NCBI GenBank assembly: GCA_037044905.1
Contig: JBAOKB010000182.1
Span: forward strand, 1-64,000
DNA from: Hortaea werneckii
Lineage: Eukaryota > Ascomycota > Dothideomycetes > Mycosphaerellales > Teratosphaeriaceae
Reading direction: 5' to 3'
Length of the DNA: 64,000 nucleotides
Made by a program: the position numbers and the translations under genes. This document shows, piece by piece, positions 42,897-53,130 of the stretch. How positions within the stretch are numbered: the stretch's first letter is position 1; each line of letters starts with the position of its first letter. Under the pieces are notes generated by a model, which did not search any database, was not told where the DNA came from, and saw only the letters and a program-made list of their open reading frames with translations.

Positions 42897-43197
42897 AGCA
42901 TCACATCGGGATGCTGAGGAGAACGTATCCTGGAAAATGGTGTCCAGATGAGGAGGCACCCTCAGGTGTCGGGTCAGGAGGTGAAGTGTGAAGTCGTTGG
43001 GCTGCAATAATGCTCCAAATCGCCAAGGATCCCGAAGTCGGCAATTCCAGTGTCGATCGTCCGGTAGGCCAGGACACCGAATGACATCGCCGGCATTTCA
43101 CTACTTAGGCCTTGGCAGCCGAGTTCAACGATGCAATGATGCGCTGATACTGTTCTTCCTTCTTTTCACTCAGAGAGAAACCCTACTGGCCGTCAAA
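42897..43197. promoter_or_regulatory. Shared promoter, PTH11-like (-) and secreted hydrolase (+)
   Basis: 301 bp between divergent starts; no motif singled out. Confidence 0.4.
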
Positions 43198-44436
43198 ATG
43201 TACATCAAATCTTCGCTTTTGCTGTCAGCGGCGATAGCCACTGCACACTTCAAGCCATCTTATTATGAAAATGTTCCGCATACTCGTGACTACTTCTACA
43301 GTGGAGGCCACTATGTGCCAGACGGCTCGGGTGGTCACGTATTCAGCGAGCAGATGTATACCGAGCACTTGAAGCCGGTCGGTGGAGCAAGGCAGCCTCA
43401 TCCCATGGTTTTCATCCACGGCCAGGCACAAACAGGGACGGTACGAGAAGTCACGCCAGCCTGTTCTTGATAGAAAACTGATAGTTGCCGTAGAACTTCT
43501 TGAACAAGCCCGACGGCGGCAATGGTTGGGCCTCCTACTTCCTCGCCCAAGGCTATGAACTCTACGTATGGCTCTCTTAAAACGCACGCACTACATATAT
43601 CCTGACACACAACACTTTAGATCGTCGACCAGACCTTCAGAGGCCGCTCCGCGTGGCGACCCGGTGCAGGCGCGGACGAACCTTCGACGTACAGTGCAGA
43701 GATTATCGAACAGCGTTTCACCAACCCAGAGGAGTACAATCAGTGGCCGCAGGCCTCTACTCATACTCAATGGCCTGGCAACGGAACGATTGGCGACCCC
43801 ATCTTTGACGCCTTCTACGCTAGTAATGTCCAATTCATCAGCAACGAGACGTACCAGCAATCTGGCGTTCAAGCCGCTGGTGCAAAATTGCTTGACCGTA
43901 TTGGAAAGCCCGTAATTCTCGTCGGACACAGCCAGGGAGGCTTGATGCCACCACTCATTGCGGACGTCCGGCCAAATCTCACCGAGGCACTCATTCTGAT
44001 CGAGCCTTCCGGTCCACCTTTCACCAACGCAGTGACTAGCAACGCATCTGCACGGCCGTGGGGCATTGTCGATATTCCGATCACCTATGAGCCTGCTGTT
44101 TCTGATCCTACTACCGACTTGCATAAGCAGATATACCCGGCTCCAGACAACGCCACCGAGTATCTTGTGCCGTGTACGCTGCAAGCAGAAACACCTGCAC
44201 CACGACAGCTCGTGAACCTGGCCCCTAAGCCAATCCTGCTTGTCACGACTCAAGCCAGTTACCATGCGCCTTACGATTACTGCACTGCGAAATACTATCA
44301 GCAAGCTGGCTGTAGCAAGGCGGAGCACCTGCACCTTCCAGACGCTGGAGTTTATGGGAACGGGCATATGGTATTTCTCGAAAAGAACAGCAATGTCGTC
44401 GCCGGACTGCTGCAAGACTGGATTGAAAAGTTGTAA
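43198..44436 (+). CDS. Secreted alpha/beta-hydrolase
   Basis: Three exons (43198-43440, 43494-43565, 43621-44436) give 376 aa. Signal peptide in the first 17 residues (MYIKSSLLLSAAIATAH). Oxyanion HG motif in MVFIHGQAQTGTNF, a lid region with GGNGWASYFLAQGYELY, nucleophile Ser in LVGHSQGGLMPP, and the acid/His near GVYGNGHMVFLEKN. Several N-glycosylation sites (NATE, NGT, NETY). It belongs to the fungal secreted esterase-like hydrolases; exact substrate unknown. Confidence 0.9.
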
Positions 44437-45006
44437 GAGTATCGTAGAAGTAAAAGCAGGTCAGCCATCAATGTGACTTTAGCGTATGTATAGAAATTCT
44501 GCATGTCTAAGCCGTGTTTCCATCGCCTTCGCTGGAATTGTATGTGAAACGATGTAAAGACACTCCCTACGCTACTGAAAGAATTATGCTTTGATTGCTC
44601 TGCATACCATCGTTTTGCCTTATATGACAAGGTGGACGAGTACCGCGCGAAACAGCGCTGAAGCAAAGTGCACTATGCACACCAGCCGGATGTGTAAGAC
44701 CTGTTCGAAGTTGAGCAGCTTGGCCTGCGCAACAATACGAAAAGGTATAGAATTAAGTCATGGGTTACCTTGACAATGTAACTGCCTGGATGCTCGGACC
44801 TACTTCCGAAGTACAGCGCGGGGTTGGAGTTTCCCAATCGGCAGGAAACGCACCTTACGAGAAAGGTTAATACAACCGAAGATTCAGTGACATACATGAT
44901 GCAGGCCAAGCTGTACTGTATTGGGTGTACAGAAACATTCATCTGTTGTAAATAGAAAGGCTGGTTCAACAGCTCAGTCGACAACAGCAACCAGAAAATT
45001 GACACA
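44437..45006. other. Intergenic, no gene seen
   Basis: 3' flank of the hydrolase and promoter of the epoxide hydrolase. Nothing else. Confidence 0.45.
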
Positions 45007-46380
45007 ATGACAGAAGCCATCAAGCCGTTCAAAGTGGACATCCCAGACGAGGAAGTGAAACGCTTACATAGAAAACTGAAAGACACCCGACTGCCACCCA
45101 AGGAGATCGTACCGAATGCTGGCGATCGTTATGGACCTTCATACACTTGGGCCAAGAACCTCTATGAAGCATGGATGAATGACTTCGACTGGTATGAGCA
45201 TCAAGCGCAGATGAACACCGCACCTCACTTCATCTACACACATGGGGAAGGCATCAATATCCACTTCTTGCATGCCAAATCAAAACGGGAAGATGCGATA
45301 CCGTTACTGATGGTCCACGGGTGGCCCGGTTCGTTCTTCGAATTTAATAGAGTGTGGGGACCTCTTAGCAACCCAAAGGACGAGTCTGCTCCTGCCTTCA
45401 ATGTTGTCGTGCCATCTTTGCCGGGCTATGCATTCTCAGACTGGCCGCCCAGGGCAGGTTGGACTTTGCAAGACAGCACCAAGGTGTTTGACGATCTGAT
45501 GAAACTGCTAGGCTACGAGAAGTACATGTTCGTATTCTCTGACCCAAACATGTCCGATGTCCCGGATGCGTGCTGATATTGAGGTTCACAATAGGTTTCA
45601 GGGCGGCGACTGGGCGCATTGGGTAGGGCGAGAACTAGGGTCCAAGTACACAGACTCGTGCCAGCTGATCCACTTCAACTTCGCTCCAAGCCGACTACCA
45701 GATCTCAGCCGGAGAGGCCGTCGGGAGATGACTTCGCGGGAAGCTGAAGTGCGTCGGCGAGTAGACGATTGGTTGGAGAACCACATGGGCTACGCAATCG
45801 AGATGAGGACTCGACCGCATACTATTGGCTTTGCCTTCAACGATAACCCTATGGGTATTCTCATGTGGATCGGTAGGTTTCCGTTGTCCACTACAGCTCG
45901 CTCGCATCCACGTACTAAACCACTGAAAAGGCGAGAAGTACAAGGAAGCAGCTGGTCCTGAGTCTCAGAAGCAACGTTACTGGACGCAGCATATTCTCGC
46001 AACAGCCAGCTTGTACTACTTCACAGATTGCATCATGCCTAGCATGCTCTGCTACTATGACAATGTCCGTCATGAGGTAAGTAGGATGGAAGCCAAAGGT
46101 AGCCAGTCATATCAGTTCATACTGTGGCGCTAACCGCGCCTGATAGGACTTTGCAGATTTCGCCATGGAGCCCCATAACCGCATTACGGTTCCCTTCGGT
46201 TACACCTCATTCTTTTGGGATACTGAGCCAAGCTCCAAACGAGCCGTCGAGCTCACTGGGAATCTAGTCTTCTACAAAGAGCGGGACGAAGGTGGCCATT
46301 ACGCTGCAGCAGAGGATCCAGAAGGCATTGTCGAGGATGTCCGACAGCTCGCTGCGTTGCATTGGCCATCTCCAATATGA
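45007..46380 (+). CDS. Epoxide hydrolase, microsomal type with EHN domain
   Basis: Four exons (45007-45527, 45595-45872, 45931-46076, 46147-46380) give 392 aa. The N-terminal EHN domain (FKVDIPDEEVKRLHRKLKDT ... WNDFDW-like segment) precedes an alpha/beta-hydrolase core: HGWPGSFFEF (oxyanion), nucleophile Asp in QGGDWAHWVGRELG rebuilt across intron 1, and the catalytic His in DEGGHYAAAEDPEG. Intron 1 needs the donor GTTCGT at 45528; reading straight through would end the protein at a stop in the intron. The enzyme adds water to epoxides and may detoxify plant or xenobiotic epoxides. Confidence 0.92.
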
Positions 46381-47503
46381 ATCGTACCCGATTGCCTGTA
46401 CCTAGAAGGACGGACCTAGGCGGCCTGGGGATAGCAATATGCAGTCATGTGCGAGTTTCATGGCACTTTAGAACAGTGACATTTGTTCATGGAAGAATAG
46501 TCTTCGAGATAGCCGTCAGAGCATATCGTAGGCAGTGCAAGGACTAGACTGCATGACCACTATGTTCGCAGTAGCAGCAATGATTTTGTTAGCAAAAAGT
46601 CCTTAAGGACAGGTTCTACTTCATGCTTCCTCTTTGCTGTGTAATGTTTCGATCTTACAGTCTGAATCTGCCAGTTCTATGTCTCCTTTTTTTTTTTTTT
46701 TTTTTTTCTCATATGAGGAGAATACATGATTCTTCAGGTTTGACGCACCGGAACTCGCCTTGTTTATATCAAACCGAATTACAGGCACTGTAGCTATCAA
46801 GATGTCGTCGCGCTGCACAAGTTGGCGGTGCCCTGCGCTTTGTTATGTGTCCGCCGCCGGGAATAAATGAAGTCTCAGTTTCAGGCACTCAGGCACGTCT
46901 TGATTCGTCCATCGGCCTGCAGCAGCGCAGCAATTTTGAACTTCGTTCCTGAAACTCCTGAACGCAGTCCACCATCTACCTCATCAGTTGGTAACCCTAT
47001 CCTCTGCACTTTGTTATCAGGTCTTCATATACGAATTTCACTATTGCTCTACGCATATATACAGTGCTTACGAGGACTCATATCGGGATATTTGATGGCA
47101 AGCAATGGAAATACTTTTCTCCCAAGTCCTTGTCGTCCATTTGGGCCAGAATGCCAATCGCAATCACGCTTGACAGAAGGACTGCGATGCGATCGCGTTG
47201 TGGAATGGATACGTGGGCCTACTATGTATTCGAAACGCCTAAAAGTATCGGCTCCTAGTTATGGTGTTTGACACTGATCGACGACATGGATGCTCTGTCG
47301 CAAGCGCGCTTCACAGGTTCTAGGGCTGATGCCACGACGGGCAGTATCACCGAGGGCGACATCAGCCTCGTGTTTTCCCATAGAGCACTCATAAGTATGT
47401 GAGGACCCAGGAACTGCATACTGCCTTCTTTGCACAGCATTCACTTTCCTTACTCGTGCCCCTACAATCCTTTTCATCCGCTCTCGTTTAACTCCGCTTC
47501 ATT
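46381..47503. other. 1.1-kb intergenic region with a poly-T tract
   Basis: Contains a run of 21 T at 46687-46707. The rest is the promoter side of the pectin lyase gene. No gene recognised. Confidence 0.5.
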
Positions 47504-48923
47504 ATGCAACAATTCACCACGCTGGCCGTGGCACTCGCCGCTATTGGCAACGCAGCCTCTGCTTCTGCTGCTTCAGTGTCTGAATCCCCAGAAGGCTACG
47601 GTGCATCTGCTACTGGAGGTGCAGCTGGATCGACAGTCACGCCTACTTCTATCGATGAGCTGACCAGCTACCTGACTTCTGACGAGGCATTGACTGTGGT
47701 CCTCACTCAGACCTTTGATTTCCGTGGCAGCGAAGGCACGGCTTCGGAGACTGGTTGCGCACCGTGGGGCACCGGCTCATCTTGCCAGGTCGCCATCAAC
47801 AAAGGTCAGTATACCAGATATTGGTAGCCGCGAGCGAGAAGAACGTATACTGACCGGCATTAGATGATTGGTGCACCAACTACCAGCCAGACGCCCCCAG
47901 CGTCGATGTCAGCTACGACAAGGCTGGTCTGAACCCGTGAGTACATCTAATGTAACATGCAAGAAAGCCCAGTATTCTGACAAGCGACTTCCAGGATTGA
48001 GGTTGCTTCGGACAAGACTGTGAGTCAATAGAGGGCTGTCCTTACTGCTCCAAGTCTGTACAAATGCTAACTCGGACATGCAGATCATTGGTGAAGGTTC
48101 CAGTGGTGTCATTCTGGGCAAGGGTCTCCGGATGTCGAATGGTGTGAACAACATCATCATCCAGAACATTGAGGTAAGCAGCTCGACACAAGGATTTGCT
48201 GTGCATGCACTGATCTGACTTTGTCATACAGATTTCTGAGCTCAACCCTCAGTACGTCTGGGGCGGTGATGCGATCACGCTTGACGGGAGCTCTAATGTC
48301 TGGGTCGACCATGTGAAGGTAAGCTTTCGGCAAAAGAGGGTGGATCTCGTTATACTAACCGCTGTCTCAAGACCTCTTTGATCGGCCGTCAGCACATCGT
48401 CACGGGCAACAGCCAGAACACCGGAGTCACCATCTCCAACAACTTCGTGGACGGTACCACCAGCTGGTCTGCAAACTGCAACAGCTACCACTACTGGGCA
48501 GTGTACATGACTGGTACCGAAGACACCATCACTTTCAAGGGCAATTACATCTACCACACCTCTGGCCGCTCGCCAAAGCTCGGTGCCAACGCTGTAGTCC
48601 ACATGCCAAACAACTACTGGGACGACATCAACGGCCACGCCCTCGAGGGCGACAGCGCATACGCTCTGATCGAGGGCTCCGTTTTCCAGGATGTTACCAC
48701 TACCGAAACCGACTGGTCAGGTGCGCTTTATGCTCCAAGCTCGGACGACTCTGCTTGCCAGTCTGCTCTCGGCCGCAGCTGCTATGCCAACTCCTACTCC
48801 AGCGCTGACAGCCTTTCCGGATCCGACTCTTCTGTGCTGAGCCAGATTGGTAGCAACGCTGCAGACTGTGAATCTGCCGACAACATTGGTGACGTGCCAA
48901 ACAACGCCGGTAACACTCTTTAA
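47504..48923 (+). CDS. Secreted pectin lyase (polysaccharide lyase family 1)
   Basis: Six exons (47504-47804, 47864-47936, 47995-48019, 48084-48173, 48232-48318, 48372-48923) give 375 aa; one exon has only 25 nt. A signal peptide of about 19 residues starts MQQFTTLAVALAAIGNAAS. Family features: CAPWGTGSSCQVAIN, ITLDGSSNVWVDHVK, YIYHTSGRSPKLG with the catalytic Arg, VVHMPNNYWDD, and C-terminal Cys pairs. The Arg and the lack of the calcium-binding Asp set typical of pectate lyases favour pectin lyase (EC 4.2.2.10), which cleaves methyl-esterified pectin by beta-elimination. It indicates growth on plant material. Confidence 0.92.
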
Positions 48924-49704
48924 GCGAGGCAACCTCTTTAAAATCCGGGCACAATAATGCGTCGCCCCTAGATGAAGCCCAAATGCATCTGGCATTGTAC
49001 TAGACACTAGAAGCAGCCAGGTGCATGATTACCTATATACATTCTTGAAATCTGACATTTGATTCGATGTCCCTTAATTGTCCTTTTGGTCGTCCACCTG
49101 CGTCACGGTCCGTCGGTCCGTATGGCGAAACAAGCCTTCACACCATTGCTAGCGCTGCAATCATCCTTAGTTGTACCCCTCATGAAGAATACATTGCTTA
49201 AACGCTTAGGTACAATCTTGTTCTACCAGCAGCAGTCTTCGCCGCTTAGGCCAAGCCTGGCTTTATCCGGACACCTGCCAAAGGAAGATACCCAGCCGAC
49301 GCCAAAAAGACGTGATGACCCCCGGCTTTCTTCAGACGACGAGGTTTCAAATTAAGTTGCGCTGGCTAGGGTATAGGCAATTTAGAGATGCACAGCCAAA
49401 GAAATGAGATACATTGCTCCGCCAATCAGAACGAGACTGTCAGACACCGTCTACTGCAAGGCAGCATCTCCTCACAATAACACAGCAAGGTCTGGTCACT
49501 TGGACAAGAAGAGCTTTAAGCGATGTCTAGTTCAATACACCGCAACGACAACATAGGTCAGCAGCAAGAATGCCAGGTTCAGCTGCTCCAACGAGGCCCG
49601 TTGGCGTACAAGGACATATTTAAAACCGGTCAGCGCTCGTCAAACTTCTGAGTTTGGGACAACTCACCTCGGTTTGTGATCAGCTCCTCAAACATATCGC
49701 CACC
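48924..49704. other. Intergenic between pectin lyase and endoglucanase
   Basis: 3' flank of the lyase and promoter of the endoglucanase. Small frames only, no repeat. Confidence 0.45.
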
Positions 49705-51073
49705 ATGCGTTTCACACCGTTCTTGTATACATCGCTGGCAGTTGGCACTGCTCTTGCCGCACCAGCACCGGAATCCTCCCTCGACAAACGCGCAGGGAAC
49801 TTCAAGTTCTTCGGCGTGAATGAAGCGGGTCCCGAGTTCGGAAACCAAAACTTGCCTGGTATGAAAGTACAGTGTTCTAACCCCGATATTTACGACTGAT
49901 GCGTCTTCTTCCCCTAGGGGTTTACAATAAGGACTATGTCTTCCCCACCCTCAGTACCGTAAGACAAACCAACAACCTTTTTAGACACGACACTTGAGAC
50001 GAGATCGTGGATTAACACCATAAAATAGTATGACACTTTTATCTCTAAGGGGTTCAACACGTTCCGTCTGAACATCCAGATGGAACGGCTGTCCCCAAAT
50101 GCCATCAATGGCAATTTTGATACCACCTACCTCAACATGATCAAGGAGCAGGTCAACTATGTCACTGGCAAAGGAGCTTACATCATGATCAATCCCCATA
50201 ACTATGGCCGGTACTATGGCCAGATCTACCGCGATACGCAATCCTTTGGTGCGTTCTTTCTCGAAGACAAAACGATTCCCTCTTCGGATGTTCGACAGGA
50301 TAGCTGACGTAGGACCATTCATAGGTCAATTCTGGTCCCACCTCGCCCAGGAGTTCAAGTCCAACTCGCGCGTCATCTTCGACACGGATAATGAGTTTCA
50401 CGACGAGCCGGGCCAGCTTGTAGCAGACCTCAACCAGGCGGCAATCAACGCCATCCGCGCTACAGGTGCCACGAGCCAGTACATCGCCGTGGAAGGGAAT
50501 GCGTGGACCGGAGCCTGGACGTGGACGACTACTAAGGGAACCGATGGTCTGACCAATGCGCAGACCATGGTCAACTTGAAAGATCCGAACAACAAGATCC
50601 TGTACGAGGTAAGCGGCGCCCATTTCACTCCGAGCTATGAGCTCCACCGAGGCGATGCTAAATTCCAAATCCAGATGCATCAGTACCTCGACTCCGATGG
50701 CTCCGGCACCTCAACGACCTGCGTCAGCACCACAATCGGTTCTGAGCGCCTCAAGGCTGCGACCGAATGGCTGCGGGCTAATGGCAAGAAGGGGCTCATT
50801 GGCGAGTATGCCGGCGCTGTGAACCCGACCTGTCAAGCCGCCATCAAGGACATGCTGAGCTACATGGTCAAGAACAAGGATGTCTGGCAGGGCGCTGTGT
50901 GGTGGGCGGCGGGTCCGTGGTGGGGAGAGTACGTATATTCTTTCTCTTGAAGTGACTTGTTGGTTTCTGAGTGTGGTGTTTGCTAACTTGTACGTAGCTA
51001 CATGTTCTCGATTGAGCCTACTAGCGGCCCGGCGTACAATACTTACGTGCCCCTCATCGCTCAGTACGCTTGA
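49705..51073 (+). CDS. Secreted GH5 endo-beta-1,4-glucanase
   Basis: Six exons (49705-49858, 49918-49958, 50029-50248, 50325-50608, 50675-50928, 50998-51073) give 342 aa. Signal peptide MRFTPFLYTSLAVGTALA, then a likely KR processing site (SSLDKRAGNF). Catalytic-domain features of GH5 (subfamily 5 type): GVNEAGPEFG, FNTFRLNIQMERL, MINPHNYGRYYG, the acid/base Glu in FDTDNEFHD, HQYLDSDGSG, and the nucleophile Glu in LIGEYAG, followed by WWAAGPWWG. No cellulose-binding module, so it is a minimal catalytic unit. It cuts internal bonds of cellulose or mixed-linkage glucan. Tandem with the pectin lyase on the same strand. Confidence 0.93.
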
Positions 51074-51831
51074 GAGTCTCTTGGAATGTTGCTTGTGGTG
51101 TGGTGCGGGCTTGCCGGGACAGTTGTGATTGGTGGAACATGAAGGTGAAAACTGAGATAGCAGAATGCCATGACTTACGGATCTGCATGAGTTTCAAGCG
51201 TCTGTTCTAGCGTATTATCATGGTTCTTTCCCACCTACCCCGACCTCTCTTTCATTTCTAACGCCTGTATTCTTCGCTCATCTCACTGACCTCAGGCCTT
51301 ACTGCCCATGTAAGTTGATAAGATCTTCAAGTCCAGGATGGTTTCGAATGGCGTCAATGTGGCAACACAGCCATGACAAGAGTGACAGCCGACTTGGCCG
51401 CATCGACGCCTGCCCTTATGATGATCACGCAGAACACGAATCATCGAGTGTTTTGCAGTCTGTAGGCTCAATCTATGGTCTATAGGCCTCTGGCTTCCGT
51501 ACTTGTGTCAGACCTTGTCCGCTACCGTGCGCCCCGGGTGTCATTCCCGCTCGTAGAATGCCATTGACGTTGTGAATTTTCAGCAAATATACGTGCATAA
51601 CACATCCTCGCAGAACACCAAAGCTTGTGGAGTGTTGATTGTTGTGGACGACAATGTGGTGTTGAAATCAATCGGGTGCTCATTTATCTTTCAAGCCAAT
51701 GCCAAGACCAAAGTGACCACCTCACCTCCCCTCGTCCAGCTGTCCAAGCATCTGGAGAGCTTCGGACAGACAATGCTATAGCAAATCACGTCGGTACAGC
51801 TTTGGCTGTATTGCACTCCAACAACAACACA
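51074..51831. other. Intergenic, no gene seen
   Basis: 3' flank of the endoglucanase and promoter of SPC3. No recognisable gene. Confidence 0.45.
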
Positions 51832-52722
51832 ATGCACAACTCCCTGACCCGAGTTCAGAATGTCTTTGGCTTCTTCACATCCGTCGCATTCGCCGTAGCA
51901 TGCGCCATCGCCGTCAGCGTCTTCCTGCATCCGCAAGCCCCGGCGGCTTCATTGGAGCTGCGCAACGTTCAGGTGTATGTGTATAGAAGCACTCCGATAT
52001 CGCGTGCCGGCATCGATGCTAACGAATGAGTCTCCGAATGACAGTGTGAAAGGGAGACCGCACTACTACAGCACGAAGCGAGAGGAGTACGCGCATGTCA
52101 AGTTCGACCTCGACGCTGGTATGGCACCCCACCGACATGACCAAGATACAGCAGACAGCGAGGACTAACCACTCCTCTGATAGACCTGACCTCACTCTTC
52201 TCCTGGAACACCAAACAGATCTTCCTCTACATAACCGCCTCCTACCCCTCCAGCAATCCCTCCACGATCCCACCCTCCGAATCCATAATCTGGGACGCCA
52301 TCATTCCAGCCGACAACTCGCCCTTCCACCCCAACACCTACATCCACCCGACGCCCAAAACGGACGCATCCAGCAAATCCCAAAAATCCAAGAAAATCAA
52401 ACGCTCCGCCGCCTCGAAACCCTATCCCCCGGGCGGCTCCCCGGGAATCGTCCAGCTCTCGAACCAGAAACCCAAATACCAAATCACCGACATCTCAGGC
52501 AGACTGGCGTCGCGGTCGAACGCGACGCTGACGCTGCACTGGAACGTGCAGCCGTGGGTCGGGGCGCTGTGGTGGACGAACGAGCGGCGGTATGGATTGT
52601 GGGAGGGCCGGAAGGGCGGGGAGACCCAGTTCGAGTTCCCGGCGTTGAAGGGGACGGAGGTGAAGAAGGAGGAGTTGCGGACGGAGACGGGTGGGGAGAG
52701 GAATCGGGGCAGTCCTGCTTAG
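51832..52722 (+). CDS. SPC3: Signal peptidase complex subunit 3 (SPC22/23)
   Basis: Three exons (51832-51974, 52045-52118, 52184-52722) give 251 aa. It is a type II membrane protein: short N-terminus MHNSLTRVQNVFGFF, one membrane helix (about 14-35), then the lumenal domain with KREEYAHVKFDLDADLTSLF, FSWNTKQIFLYITASYP, SIIWDAII and NATLTLHWNVQPWVGAL, all typical of SPC22/Spc3. A Ser/Lys-rich insertion (about 115-150) makes it longer than yeast Spc3. The subunit is essential for signal-peptide cleavage in the ER. Confidence 0.93.
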
Positions 52723-53130
52723 GCGGGGATGAAGGACAAGAGAGGGAGAAGGTTTCGGTAGAATCGGGGGGTTGCCTACCTTACATCATCTACAGCTTTG
52801 GAACGGTCTTTACGCTCCGGCAACCATTTGTCATGACTTTGTCGTCGAAGTGAAATGCTTCTACCTTCTGTCTTTGACCTGGACCGGAAGAGAATGCCCG
52901 ATTCGCTCAAAACGATCGAACGAGTAGTTCACTTGATGAGCACAGCCAGGAAGGCATATTGATACGTTCATGATCTTAAGGACGCTCCTCGAGCCAGGTA
53001 TCATCACCTCTTAAAATCCTTCTCTAACCTCCATAAGCCCCACTAGATCTAGCATCAAACCTTCAGTCCTCTTCACTTCTTTTCACTTCTCTTAAGAGAC
53101 CAAACCGCCATCACCGCAACGATCAGCCAT
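52723..53130. other. Gap between convergent SPC3 and CTK1-like genes
   Basis: About 400 bp of 3' flank sequence. Nothing recognised. Confidence 0.45.

Noticed and set aside
45528..45594. Apparent early stop in the epoxide hydrolase
   Set aside because: The stop lies inside an intron with donor GTTCGT; splicing restores the GGDW nucleophile motif.
37389..46380. A secondary-metabolite biosynthetic cluster
   Set aside because: Transporter, SDR and hydrolases are present, but no polyketide synthase, peptide synthetase, terpene cyclase or pathway regulator.
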